Assembly (NCBI RefSeq): GCF_001050155.1
Contig: NZ_LFVY01000004.1
Span: 62,001-126,000 of the forward strand
Length of the DNA stretch: 64,000 nt
DNA from: Nitratireductor soli
Lineage (GTDB): Bacteria; Pseudomonadota; Alphaproteobacteria; Rhizobiales; Rhizobiaceae
Direction of reading: 5' to 3'
Of this stretch, positions 1 to 8,456 are shown in pieces; position 1 is the first letter of the stretch; the number at the start of each line of letters is the position of its first letter. The notes under the pieces were generated by a model, which was given only the letters and a program-made list of their open reading frames with translations, did not search any database and had not been told where the DNA came from. A program made the translations under genes and the position numbers.

Positions 1-686
1 AACTGTGGCGACCGAACCGCCTCGCCGACCGACGCCCCGGCCCGGACCGCAACCGGCTCATTGGCGTCCAGCGGGTCGCCGTCGGGGCTCGTTCCCTTCT
101 CGCGCGGATCGCTGGATATGAACAGCGACGCGCCCACGCCGATCAGCGTGGCAAGGCCACCCAGGGCCAGGTATGCGTTTCGCCAGCCCAGGGCGTCGAT
201 CAGCCATGAGGCAAGCGAGGGCATCACCATCGTTCCCACGCCAATGCCGCTGACCGCGAGGCCGGATGCGAGGCCTCGCCGTTTCACGAACCAGTGTTGA
301 ACGGCGCCGATGGCCGGGACGTAGGCGCAGCCCACTCCGAGGCCGACGCCAAGGCCGTAGGCCATGTAGACCTCCAGGATCGAGCGCGCCATGCCGGCCA
401 GCGCAAGGCCGGCCCCCACCAGCAGCATTCCGAGAATGGCCAGGCGGCGTGCGCCCCAGCGGTCGGCGAGCGGCCCGCTGATGACGCCAAGTCCGAAGTA
501 CAGGAACCCGGCAAGAGAGAAGACGAGCGACACCGACCCGCGGGAAGCACCGAACTCCTGTTGCAGCGCTTCGACGAACGCGCTGAACGTGTAGGCGCTG
601 CCGAAGCCGACGAAGGTGATGGCGAAGGCGGACATGACGACGACCCAGCCATAGAACAGGCGCTGGGTGGATGAGGCGCAATCCAT
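1..686 (-). CDS. MFS transporter, 3' end outside the window
   Basis: Inner-membrane secondary transporter of the major facilitator superfamily. Only about 228 N-terminal codons are present and the reading frame stays open to the window edge. After a short cytoplasmic start the frame reads FYGWVVV and enters hydrophobic segments. The diagnostic MFS loop GPLADRWGARR lies near residues 71-81, and five to six membrane segments can be followed. The ATG sits one base after the amidase stop codon (TGA T ATG), so the two genes are almost certainly co-transcribed, with the amidase first. FYGWVVV is common in the oxalate/formate-antiporter-like and monocarboxylate-type branches, but the substrate cannot be told. 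Import of the amide or export of the acid product is an inference. Confidence 0.85.
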   Translation of the reverse strand, partial: MDCASSTQRLFYGWVVVMSAFAITFVGFGSAYTFSAFVEALQQEFGASRGSVSLVFSLAGFLYFGLGVISGPLADRWGARRLAILGMLLVGAGLALAGMARSILEVYMAYGLGVGLGVGCAYVPAIGAVQHWFVKRRGLASGLAVSGIGVGTMVMPSLASWLIDALGWRNAYLALGGLATLIGVGASLFISSDPREKGTSPDGDPLDANEPVAVRAGASVGEAVRSPQ

Positions 687-687
687 A

Positions 688-2094
688 TCATGCCACCGGA
701 TGGTGGCGGTGCCAGTTCGAGACGCTCTGGAAGGCCGCGCCGGCACGAAGCAGCGACGTTTCGCCCAGGTGAGCGGCGGCGAGCTGGAAGCCAATCGGCA
801 TGCAGCCGCTGGTAAAGCCGCCGGGCAGTGTGATCGTCGGATGCCCGGACATGTCGAAAGGGCAGGTGTAGCGTTGCAGCATCGCTATGAGTTCCGGCTG
901 TTCGCCAAGCGTCCGGATCGTCTCGAGCGTCGGCGTCGCGAACGGCTGAACCGGCGTCAGCAGCAGATCGATCGAACCGAACAACGCCTCCACATGGCCG
1001 CGGAACACCATGCGCCGCAGCAGGATTTCCTGATACTGCGTGCCCGAGACCGCATGCCCGGCCTCGATCACCGAAGCGAGCACGCTGCCATAATGCTCCT
1101 TCTGCGCGGGATAGGTGCTTTTGTGCGCAACGGCAGCTTCAACCGCGCAGTTGGTGGTCCAGTCCGCGACGGTTTGAGCGACATCCGGGAACGTGACCTC
1201 GACGATCTCGGCGCCAAGTTCGCGGAAGGTCGCCAGAGCACCGTCAAGGACTGCGTGTGTGGCGGGGTCGACGCCGTCGCTGTTCCAGGCCACGTCGATA
1301 CCGATGCGCAGACCCCGCGCGCCGCCCTTGATCGACATCAGGTAGTTGGGCACGGGATCACGCAACGCCGTCGGATCGCCCGGGTCGCTGCCGGCAATCA
1401 CACCGAGCATGGCGCCGGCGTCCTTCGCGCTGCGGGTCATCACTCCGACATGGTCCAGCGACGCGGCAAGTTCGCACACGCCGTGGCGACTGACCCGGCC
1501 CCAGGTGGGCTTCAGCCCCGTCAGGCCATTGGCCGCCGACGGCCAGCGGATGGAGCCGCCCGTATCGGAAGCGATCGCGCCGTAGCAAAGCCCTGCCGCC
1601 GTTGCAACGCCCGAACCGCTGGATGAAATGCCGGTCCAATAATCGCCATTCCAGGGATTGCGCGGCGGCGTCGCGGACGGATGATGGTCGGAATAAGCGC
1701 CCTCGCTGAGTTGCAGTTTGCCCAGCAGGACGGCGCCCGCTTCTTTCAGGCGCCGAACGATTGTCGCGTCCTCGGTCGCCACGCCGTCACGGTGGAACGC
1801 CATGCCGGCGCCGGTCGCAAAGCCCTTGATCCGGCACAGATCCTTGACCGCTATGGGGACCCCGTGCAGTGGGCCGTGGCAACGACCTTCGGCGATATCC
1901 ACGTCCGCCGCTTCGGCTTGGGCGAGGGCAGCATCGGTCATCACCAGGGTGTAGCTATGCAGGGTGCTATCCAGCGAGGCGATCCTTTCAAGCTGGGCGC
2001 GCGTCACGTCCAGCGAGGAGATGTCGCGAGCGCGAATAAGCGCCGCGACCTCCGTAAGCTCGCGATAATGCAGGTCGTCGCCTTTGGTCGTCAT
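688..2094 (-). CDS. Amidase signature family hydrolase
   Basis: About 468 residues, the usual length for the GatA/amidase-signature family (Ser-cisSer-Lys hydrolases of carboxamides, probably cytosolic). Visible motifs are AVKDL with the catalytic Lys near residue 84, a Ser/Gly-rich SSSGSG stretch near 157-161 carrying the cis-Ser, and DTGGSIR near 177-183 with the nucleophilic Ser. The frame is open 18 codons further upstream, but the chosen ATG follows a GGAGAG ribosome-binding site and matches where family homology begins. It lies in tandem with the MFS transporter (one-base gap) and divergent from a LysR gene, so a substrate-inducible transporter/amidase pair is likely. No gatB or gatC is nearby, so it is not the tRNA amidotransferase. 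The specific amide is unknown. Confidence 0.9.
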   Translation of the reverse strand: MTTKGDDLHYRELTEVAALIRARDISSLDVTRAQLERIASLDSTLHSYTLVMTDAALAQAEAADVDIAEGRCHGPLHGVPIAVKDLCRIKGFATGAGMAFHRDGVATEDATIVRRLKEAGAVLLGKLQLSEGAYSDHHPSATPPRNPWNGDYWTGISSSGSGVATAAGLCYGAIASDTGGSIRWPSAANGLTGLKPTWGRVSRHGVCELAASLDHVGVMTRSAKDAGAMLGVIAGSDPGDPTALRDPVPNYLMSIKGGARGLRIGIDVAWNSDGVDPATHAVLDGALATFRELGAEIVEVTFPDVAQTVADWTTNCAVEAAVAHKSTYPAQKEHYGSVLASVIEAGHAVSGTQYQEILLRRMVFRGHVEALFGSIDLLLTPVQPFATPTLETIRTLGEQPELIAMLQRYTCPFDMSGHPTITLPGGFTSGCMPIGFQLAAAHLGETSLLRAGAAFQSVSNWHRHHPVA

Positions 2095-2282
2095 TCTTGC
2101 TCTCCGGCAATGGAAGCCAGACGCCATCGATAGCGACGGCGCGGTCAATTTGCTTTTAATTTAGAAATGCTGATTCAAAATCTGCTTTCGATGGTGCCCG
2201 AGAATCCTGTCTTGAGCGTATGGAAAGCAGTTAGTCACCGAATTTTCCTGGAGCGCAAACTGGAATTTCTACGCAAAACAAG

Positions 2283-2295
2283 TTAGTTTATCTAA
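2283..2295. promoter_or_regulatory. Candidate LysR box (T-N11-A dyad)
   Basis: TTAG-TTTAT-CTAA is a short inverted repeat that fits the T-N11-A rule for LysR-type regulators. It lies immediately before the LysR ATG in an AT-rich divergent gap (2095-2298) shared with the amidase gene. Being so close to the start codon, it would suit autorepression. This is inference from position and symmetry only. Confidence 0.35.
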
Positions 2296-2298
2296 ATA

Positions 2299-3186
2299 AT
2301 GAATCATAAGGTCCCGCCACTCAATGCGCTCAGGGCTTTTGAGGCCGCAGCACGCCATCTTTCCGTAAAGAGAGCGGCGGAGGAACTGTGCGTCACCCCC
2401 GGCGCCGTCAGCCAGATGCTCAAGATTCTCGAGGAGCATCTGGGGGTGAAGCTGTTCGAGCGGGTGAACCGGGGTATTTTCCTGACCGAAACGGGGCGCG
2501 CCTATCTTCCGCCCGTGCGAAACGCCTTTCGCCAGATTTCCGACGCCTCGCAGCGGGTGGCGGCTGTCGCCGGCGCCGGCGTGCTGACCGTCAGCGTCAC
2601 CCCCTTTTTTGCTTCGGCCTGGCTGGTTCCGCGCCTGAAGTCGTTCCAGGAAGCCCATCCGGATATCGATCTTCAGGTGGTTACGGGCAATGCGCTGGTG
2701 GATTTCCACCGCGACGGTGTCGATGTCGCGGTGCGCCACGGCGTCGGGCGATATCCTGGCTTGCACAGCCACCGGGTCGTCGCCGTCGAGATGGTGCCGG
2801 TCGCCGCCCCTTCGGTCGTCGGGCGCCTGGGTCGCCCGCAAGCGCCGGCCGAACTGGTCGACTGGCCGCATGTCCACGATGCCGACCGCAAGGGCTGGAG
2901 TCTCTGGTTCCAGGCCCAGGGTGTCGATGATTTCGGCCGGCCGCGAGGGCCGTCCTTTGGCGATTCCGGCCTGCTTCTGATGGCCGTGCAATCGGGCCAG
3001 GGCGCCGGTCTGCTCCCGGCCGCAATGGTGGCGCTCGACGTGAAGGAAGGGCGGCTTACCAAACTCGCGGACGCCGTCCATATGGAAACGTTCGCCTATT
3101 ACTTGGTTTACCCGAAAGCGAGCCATGACCGTCCGAGCATAGCGGCATTCAGGGACTGGATCCTCGATGAGGCCGCGAAAAGTTGA
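2299..3186 (+). CDS. LysR-family regulator, GcvA type
   Basis: 295 residues, standard LTTR length. An N-terminal winged helix-turn-helix (about residues 5-65; NALRAFEAAARHLSVKRAAEEL, then TPGAVSQMLKILEE) is followed by a substrate-binding effector domain (about 90-290). The PPLNALRAFEAAAR opening and VTPGAVSQ recognition helix are typical of the GcvA branch, which often controls amino-acid or amide metabolism. No clear Shine-Dalgarno precedes the ATG and the leader is AT-rich with a T-N11-A dyad. It is divergent from the amidase/MFS pair and most simply regulates it. The effector is unknown. Confidence 0.9.
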   Translation: MNHKVPPLNALRAFEAAARHLSVKRAAEELCVTPGAVSQMLKILEEHLGVKLFERVNRGIFLTETGRAYLPPVRNAFRQISDASQRVAAVAGAGVLTVSVTPFFASAWLVPRLKSFQEAHPDIDLQVVTGNALVDFHRDGVDVAVRHGVGRYPGLHSHRVVAVEMVPVAAPSVVGRLGRPQAPAELVDWPHVHDADRKGWSLWFQAQGVDDFGRPRGPSFGDSGLLLMAVQSGQGAGLLPAAMVALDVKEGRLTKLADAVHMETFAYYLVYPKASHDRPSIAAFRDWILDEAAKS

Positions 3187-3296
3187 AGTCATGGCGATTG
3201 TCGGTGCGAATGCATGACGCAACGGCAAGGAGCGAACCGCGCCCGGACATCCGCCCGACCGAAATTGGCGCTGGCGCCGTTGTTTTCCGGCTTTCT

Positions 3297-4634
3297 CTAG
3301 GCGCTATAGATTTCGGCGCTCGCCAGCATCAAGGCATCGGCGACCTCGTCATACGACTGGTCGAGGGTGGCGGTCGCAACGCGGATGTGGCGGCTGGGCA
3401 GGATTGAGAACTTGGCTCCCGGGTTGACGGCGATGTTCCTGGCCGCCAGCGTGACCATGGCGAAGGGCTCCGAGGCGACGGGCACCCAGGCGCACAAGCC
3501 GCCACCCGGGCCGATGTCGATCCCCCGGTTGAGCAGCGCCGCCGCGAGACGGTCGCGGCGCTCCTGGTAGATCGAGCGGGCACGAGCGACGTCGGCGCGT
3601 GTCGCCGTGTCGTTGAGCAGCCAGGCGCCCGCCGCCTGCAGGATGCGGCTGGTCCATCCGGCGCTGAAGCTGCGGTAGGACTGGATCTGCTCGACAATCG
3701 CCGCCGTGCTCGAAAGGACGGCAAGGCGAAGATCGGGGCCCAGCGTCTTGGACAGGGAATGGACGTGGATGGTGCGGTCGGGAAAGCGGCCGCCAAGGCT
3801 CTGCGGCGGGGCAGGGGAAATGTCGCCCGCGCCGTCATCCTCGATGATCAGCGTGTCGCAATCGGCAAGCAGATGGCCGAGTGCGGCCAGCCGCGCGGGC
3901 GATACCGTTCGCCCGGTCACCGAGTGGAGGCGCGGCTGCAGCAGGAACGCCGCCGGACGAAGGAGCATCGCCTCGGCCAGGGAAGCGGGCAAGGGCCCCT
4001 CCGCGTCGCAGAGAACCGGCACGATGTTGACCCCGCGGTCTTCCAGGATGTCGAGGAGGCGCATGGCGGTCGGATGTTCGATGGCCACCGTCGATCCCGG
4101 CAGGACGAGCGCGTGCAGGACCGCATAGACGGCATTGTAACCGCCATTCGTCGCCAGGAAGGCTTCCGCCTGATAGGGCCAGTCGCGCCGCACGGCGCTC
4201 TCGAACTCCGGGATGATGCGGCTGCGCTTGTAGCTGTTCAGCCCTTCCGCCGAAATGCCGTGGGCAAACGCCTTGTCGAGCGCCGGCAGCAGGCGGGGGT
4301 CTGGCGCCGCCAGCGTCAGGTCGAGCACGTCGTCGCCATAGTCGCCGGCGCTGGCCAGCCGCTCCGGCTTGGCGATGAAGCGGTCGCCCGTCACCCAGGT
4401 GCCGTTGCGGCCGCGGCCGCTGAGGATTTTCTGGCGGCGAAGCTCGCTCCAGGCTTCCGAGATGGTGGCCGGGCTCACTCCCATTTCAAAGGCGATGTCG
4501 CGGATCGACGGCAGCCGGGTGCCGACCGGCAGGCGACCGGAGCGGATCAGGGCGCTTGTTTCGATTGCGATGCCCCGGGTCGACGTGTCGCCAATCCGCT
4601 GCGCGAACCATTTTCCAGTGATGCCGTCGTTCAT
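3297..4634 (-). CDS. MocR/GntR regulator with aminotransferase-like domain
   Basis: 445 residues. An N-terminal GntR winged helix (about 20-80; LPSIRDIAFEMGVSPATISEAW) is fused to a fold-type I PLP aminotransferase-like domain. The PLP Lys is at about 296 in HSLSKTLGPDLR and the Asp of IIEDDGAG is at about 267, so PLP binding looks intact. Family members sense PLP-amino acid adducts and usually act on a divergent operon. The ATG used here leaves the 4649-4700 inverted repeat in the promoter; a longer open frame would run into that repeat and was not chosen. The gene is divergent from the decarboxylase-like/ABC/M20 module, so an amino-acid-like inducer is plausible. Confidence 0.88.
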   Translation of the reverse strand: MNDGITGKWFAQRIGDTSTRGIAIETSALIRSGRLPVGTRLPSIRDIAFEMGVSPATISEAWSELRRQKILSGRGRNGTWVTGDRFIAKPERLASAGDYGDDVLDLTLAAPDPRLLPALDKAFAHGISAEGLNSYKRSRIIPEFESAVRRDWPYQAEAFLATNGGYNAVYAVLHALVLPGSTVAIEHPTAMRLLDILEDRGVNIVPVLCDAEGPLPASLAEAMLLRPAAFLLQPRLHSVTGRTVSPARLAALGHLLADCDTLIIEDDGAGDISPAPPQSLGGRFPDRTIHVHSLSKTLGPDLRLAVLSSTAAIVEQIQSYRSFSAGWTSRILQAAGAWLLNDTATRADVARARSIYQERRDRLAAALLNRGIDIGPGGGLCAWVPVASEPFAMVTLAARNIAVNPGAKFSILPSRHIRVATATLDQSYDEVADALMLASAEIYSA

Positions 4635-4648
4635 CCAGATGCCATCTT

Positions 4649-4700
4649 TTAAATGTTCAGTAACATAATAGCATTTGTACCGTATTAATTGAACATTTAA
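4649..4700. promoter_or_regulatory. 11-bp perfect inverted repeat in divergent promoter
   Basis: TTAAATGTTCA at 4649-4659 and its exact reverse complement TGAACATTTAA at 4690-4700 are separated by 30 bp of AT-rich DNA. They lie between the MocR start (4634) and the plus-strand operon start (4738). Start-to-start spacing is 41 bp, close to four helical turns, which suits a dimeric MocR protein bending the DNA. Assignment to the adjacent regulator is inference. Confidence 0.5.
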
Positions 4701-4737
4701 CGTCCGGCCACCAGACATTTTTTTGGATTGCCGGATA

Positions 4738-5694
4738 ATGAAGCTCAGCCTCCGTCTCGCCCTTCGCGATTGGGATTATATGACGCCGCTCGTGCTGGGT
4801 GAGGTGACCTCCTCGACGCTGGATGTGAAGGTGGATCGCGTCGGCACGCTGGTGCCGAACGTCGCGGCGAGCGACGTCTACGATGCTGCTGAGACGTCGT
4901 TCAGCCGCTATGCCCAGCTTCGCCATGACGGCGACGAAAGCATTGTCGGCATCCCGAATTTCATCATGCGCGGTTTCCGCCATCGCTGCATCATCACCCG
5001 CAAGGACAGTTCGATCCACAGGCTCGCCGATCTCAAGGGAAAGAAGATCGGCGTTACCGGCTGGCGGGATTCCGGCAACACCTGGACGCGCGCGGCGCTG
5101 CGGCGCGAGGGCGTCGGCGTCGAGGACGCCAGATGGTATGCCGGCCGGCTGACAGAGGCGCATCCGATCGCCGACCGGCTCGACGGCTTCGGCCGTCCGG
5201 GGCGCATCGAGGCCTGCCCCGGCGAGCGCCCGATGGTTGAGTTGCTGCTCGATGGCGGCCTGGATGTGGTCCTTACACCCTTCATGCCGAACGGGTTCTT
5301 CGACGCCGGCTCGCCGTTCCGCCAGGTGATCGAGGATTTCCGTGCCGCCGAGGTCGCCTATTTCAACGACGTCGGCTATGTGCCGGGCATGCATCTGATC
5401 GGCATCAAGGCCGGGATCGCCAACGCGCATCCCTGGGTGATGGACGAACTCAGCCGGATGATCGGCGAGGCGCAGCGCATCTGGCTCGAAAAGCGCGAGA
5501 AATACGCCGACACCACGCCGTGGATGATCGACGAGTTGCGCCGCTGCGCCGCCGACCTGCCGCGAAACTGGAATGACCATGGCTTTGCGGCGAACGAGAA
5601 GATGATCGGCGATTTCGCCGAGGAGCTGTACGCGCAGAGCATCCTGCCGCGCCGTCTCGCGGCGGCGGATCTTTTCCCGGGGCAGGCGGCCTGA
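4738..5694 (+). CDS. Cytosolic 4,5-dihydroxyphthalate-decarboxylase-like protein (binding-protein fold)
   Basis: 318 residues with no signal peptide; it begins MKLSLRLALRDWDYMTPL. It resembles the family of 4,5-dihydroxyphthalate decarboxylase (Pht5), which has the fold of a periplasmic binding protein but works in the cytosol. Supporting stretches are the mid-protein LADLKGKKIGVTGWRDSGNTW and the later PFMPNGFFDAGSPF and VGYVPGMHLIGIKAG. The next genes encode a polar amino-acid ABC importer and an M20 amidohydrolase, so it is probably an intracellular enzyme acting on an imported carboxylate. The reaction is not proven: relatives are annotated both as decarboxylases and as NMT1/THI5-like binding proteins. 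An upstream TTG in frame at 4723 is less likely than the ATG. Confidence 0.72.
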   Translation: MKLSLRLALRDWDYMTPLVLGEVTSSTLDVKVDRVGTLVPNVAASDVYDAAETSFSRYAQLRHDGDESIVGIPNFIMRGFRHRCIITRKDSSIHRLADLKGKKIGVTGWRDSGNTWTRAALRREGVGVEDARWYAGRLTEAHPIADRLDGFGRPGRIEACPGERPMVELLLDGGLDVVLTPFMPNGFFDAGSPFRQVIEDFRAAEVAYFNDVGYVPGMHLIGIKAGIANAHPWVMDELSRMIGEAQRIWLEKREKYADTTPWMIDELRRCAADLPRNWNDHGFAANEKMIGDFAEELYAQSILPRRLAAADLFPGQAA

Positions 5695-5769
5695 CGGTCC
5701 CGCCGCCTCGACCATCGCCGGCCCTTGCGGCCGGTCCAGACCACAGCAAGACCAAAAGGGGAATATCGC

Positions 5770-6660
5770 ATGAAACTGAAAATCTTCGCTTCAACGGCGC
5801 TCGCCGCCCTCGTTCTCTGCGGCGTGGCCAAGGCGCAGGATGCAGCGCTTCCGGCGCTGGAAAAGGACGAGGCCCTGCACGCGCGGCTGCCGGAAGGCAT
5901 CCGCACGGCGGGCAAGATGATCTCGGTCAACAACGGCTCGTTCCCGCCCTATGAAATCGTCACCGGCACGGAGATGACGGGCGCCAGCGCCGATCTCACC
6001 CATGCCTTGGGACAGGTGCTCGGCGTGACGATCGAGCACGAGACGGTCGGCGGACTGCCGGCGCTGCTCGCCGGCGTCAACTCCGGCCGCTACCAGTTCG
6101 CCTTCGGCCCGGTCGGCGATTTCAAGAGCCGCGAGGAGGCCAATGATTTCGTCGACTGGGTGCAGGAATACGTCGTCTTCGCCGTGCAGAACGGCAACCC
6201 GAAAGCCATTGTCTCGCTCGACACCGCCTGCGGCAACCGCATCGCGGTCATGGCCGGCGGCTCGGCCGAGCGCGTGATCAAGGCGCAGGACGAGAAGTGT
6301 CAGGCCGACGGCAAGGCGGCGATCGAGGTCCAGTCCTACACCGACCAGCCAAGCTCGATTCTTTCGGTACGCTCGAAGCGGGCCGATGCCTTCTTCTCCT
6401 CGCAGGCTCCGCTCACCTATTTCGTCAGCCAGGCCAACGGCCAGCTCGAACTGTCCGGCGTCGGCGAGAAGAACGGCTTCGACAATCTGTTCCAGGGCGC
6501 CGTCGTGCCGAAGGGCTCGCCGCTTGCCGAGATTCTCAAGGACGGCATCCAGGTCCTGATGGACAACGGGGCCTATGCTGCCATCATGAAGAAATGGGGC
6601 CTTGAGAACAACATGCTCGAGGAGCCCGGGATCAATCTGGGCGGGTCGCTTCCGAAATGA
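5770..6660 (+). CDS. ABC transporter substrate-binding protein, polar amino-acid type
   Basis: 296 residues with a clear Sec signal peptide (MKLKIFASTALAALVLCGVAKA, cleavage near 22), placing it in the periplasm. It is a family 3 solute-binding protein: VNNGSFPPYEIV near 50 is the ligand-loop start typical of amino-acid binders, and an IMKKWGLE motif lies close to the C-terminus. A GGGG ribosome-binding site sits about 8 bases before the ATG. It overlaps the permease start by 4 bases (ATGA), then comes the ATPase, giving a complete importer. The ligand is probably an amino acid or a small amino-acid-like acid. Confidence 0.9.
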   Translation: MKLKIFASTALAALVLCGVAKAQDAALPALEKDEALHARLPEGIRTAGKMISVNNGSFPPYEIVTGTEMTGASADLTHALGQVLGVTIEHETVGGLPALLAGVNSGRYQFAFGPVGDFKSREEANDFVDWVQEYVVFAVQNGNPKAIVSLDTACGNRIAVMAGGSAERVIKAQDEKCQADGKAAIEVQSYTDQPSSILSVRSKRADAFFSSQAPLTYFVSQANGQLELSGVGEKNGFDNLFQGAVVPKGSPLAEILKDGIQVLMDNGAYAAIMKKWGLENNMLEEPGINLGGSLPK

Positions 6661-7598
6661 GCACGCAACACACCACCGACGTGTCGCCTTCCGGCGACGC
6701 GTCCGTCCGCGACGTCGCCAACGCGCACACGCCGTTCCGCTATGACCGGCTGATCCTGTGGCTTGCCGTCGGCGCGGTCGTCGCCAACTTCGCCTGGATC
6801 GTCGCCAACAACGAGAATTTCGGCTGGCCCGTGGTCCGGCAGTATTTCTTCGATCCGACGGTGATGCAGGGTCTGTATGTGAGCCTCGGGCTGACGGTCG
6901 TCGCCATGGTGCTGGGCATCGCGCTCGGCCTTGTCCTGGCGGTTGCCCGCATGTCGACCGACCGGCTGGCCAGCACGCTGTCGGCCTGGTTCGTCTGGTT
7001 CTTCCGCGGCACGCCGCTGCTGGTTCAGCTCATCTTCTGGTACAATATGTCGACGCTCTTTCCGGTGCTGTCGATCTCCATTCCCTTCGGCCCGACGCTG
7101 GCCAGTTGGGAGACCAATTCCGTCATCACGCCGATGACGGCCGCCATTGCCGGCCTCGCCCTGAACGAGGCGGCCTACATGGCTGAAATCATTCGTGGCG
7201 GCCTGCTGTCCGTCGACCGGGGCCAGGGCGAAACGGCGGAAGCCTTCGGCATGACCCGCGCACGGTCCCTGTGGCGCGTCATCATTCCGCAAGCCATGCG
7301 TTCGATCGTGCCGCCGACCGGCAACCAGCTGATCAGCATGATCAAGGCGACCTCGCTGGTCAGCGTGATCGCCATGGCCGATCTCCTCTACTCGGTCCAG
7401 TCGATCTACAATCGCACCTTCGAGATCATCCCGATGCTGATGGTCGCGGTGATCTGGTACCTGCTGATCACGTCTATCCTGAATGTCGGCCAGGGCTATA
7501 TCGAGCGCTACTACAGCCGCGGCGACCGCCGCACGGGCAACGACGGGCCGGCTGAAAAGCCGGCGGCCACGGCTCTGGCCGAGGAGGCAAGCCATTGA
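6657..7598 (+). CDS. ABC transporter permease, His/Glu/Gln/Arg/opine family
   Basis: 313 residues. A hydrophilic N-terminus of about 28 residues is followed by a membrane segment, then the BPD_transp_1 core with some five hydrophobic segments. [16 protein letters not shown] near 110-125 is the hallmark of the HisMQ/GlnP subfamily. The EAA loop reads [24 protein letters not shown] near 198-221 and contacts the ATPase. Only one permease gene is present, so it presumably acts as a homodimer. It is translationally coupled to both the binding protein and the ATPase genes by 4-base overlaps. Confidence 0.92.
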   Translation: MSTQHTTDVSPSGDASVRDVANAHTPFRYDRLILWLAVGAVVANFAWIVANNENFGWPVVRQYFFDPTVMQGLYVSLGLTVVAMVLGIALGLVLAVARMSTDRLASTLSAWFVWFFRGTPLLVQLIFWYNMSTLFPVLSISIPFGPTLASWETNSVITPMTAAIAGLALNEAAYMAEIIRGGLLSVDRGQGETAEAFGMTRARSLWRVIIPQAMRSIVPPTGNQLISMIKATSLVSVIAMADLLYSVQSIYNRTFEIIPMLMVAVIWYLLITSILNVGQGYIERYYSRGDRRTGNDGPAEKPAATALAEEASH

Positions 7599-8377
7599 CC
7601 GCGATGAACGCAACGACCGAACCGCTCGTCAAGGCGCGCAACGTTCACAAGGCCTACGAAAGCCTCGAAGTGCTGAAGGGCATCGATCTCGATGTGATGC
7701 CCGGCGAAGTGGTCGTCATTCTGGGGCCGTCGGGCTCCGGCAAATCGACCTTCCTGCGCTGCATCAACCATCTCGAGGCGATCGGCCGCGGCTCGATCAT
7801 GGTCGGCGGAGAGCAGATCGGCTACCGGCTGAAGGGGGACCGGCTGGTCAAGCTGTCGGCCAACGCGATCGCCCGGCAGCGCAGCAGGATCGGCATGGTG
7901 TTCCAGCAGTTCAACCTCTATCCGCACATGACGGTGCTGCAGAACATCATCGAGGCGCCGGTCGGCGTGCATGGCGAAAACCGTGCGGCCGCCATCGAAA
8001 ACGCCGAGCGGCTGCTGGCCCGGGTCGGACTTTCCGACAAGGTGCACAGCTATCCGCGCCAGCTTTCCGGCGGCCAGCAGCAGCGGGTGGCGATCGCCCG
8101 CGCCCTGGCGATCCGGCCGCAACTGATGCTGTTCGACGAGCCGACATCGGCGCTCGATCCGGAACTGGTCGGCGAGGTGCTCAACACCATGCGCGACCTG
8201 GCCGAGCAGGGGCTGACCATGATCGTCGTCACCCACGAGATCAGCTTTGCCCGCGAAGCCGCCGACCGGGTCGTCTTCATGGATGACGGCCACATCGTCG
8301 AGCAGGGCAAGCCCGACGACGTGCTCGGCAACCCCCAGCACCCCAGAACGAAAGCCTTTCTCGCGCGCTTTCTCTGA
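7595..8377 (+). CDS. ABC transporter ATP-binding protein, polar amino-acid type
   Basis: 260 residues. Walker [10 protein letters not shown] near 48-56, Q-loop [12 protein letters not shown] near 110, signature [15 protein letters not shown] near 156, Walker [17 protein letters not shown] near 176-190, and switch His in VVTHEISFA. This is the GlnQ/HisP subfamily. Translation probably begins at TTG 7595, which overlaps the permease stop and follows GGAGG by 7 bases. The alternative is ATG 7604, three codons on, which has a poorer spacing. Confidence 0.93.
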   Translation: MTAMNATTEPLVKARNVHKAYESLEVLKGIDLDVMPGEVVVILGPSGSGKSTFLRCINHLEAIGRGSIMVGGEQIGYRLKGDRLVKLSANAIARQRSRIGMVFQQFNLYPHMTVLQNIIEAPVGVHGENRAAAIENAERLLARVGLSDKVHSYPRQLSGGQQQRVAIARALAIRPQLMLFDEPTSALDPELVGEVLNTMRDLAEQGLTMIVVTHEISFAREAADRVVFMDDGHIVEQGKPDDVLGNPQHPRTKAFLARFL

Positions 8378-8456
8378 GCCGGCGCCAGCGCCTGCTCATC
8401 AGGCCGGCCGCAATGGCCGGCCCGTGCCCTCTGTCTCGTCATTCACGGATTTTGCC

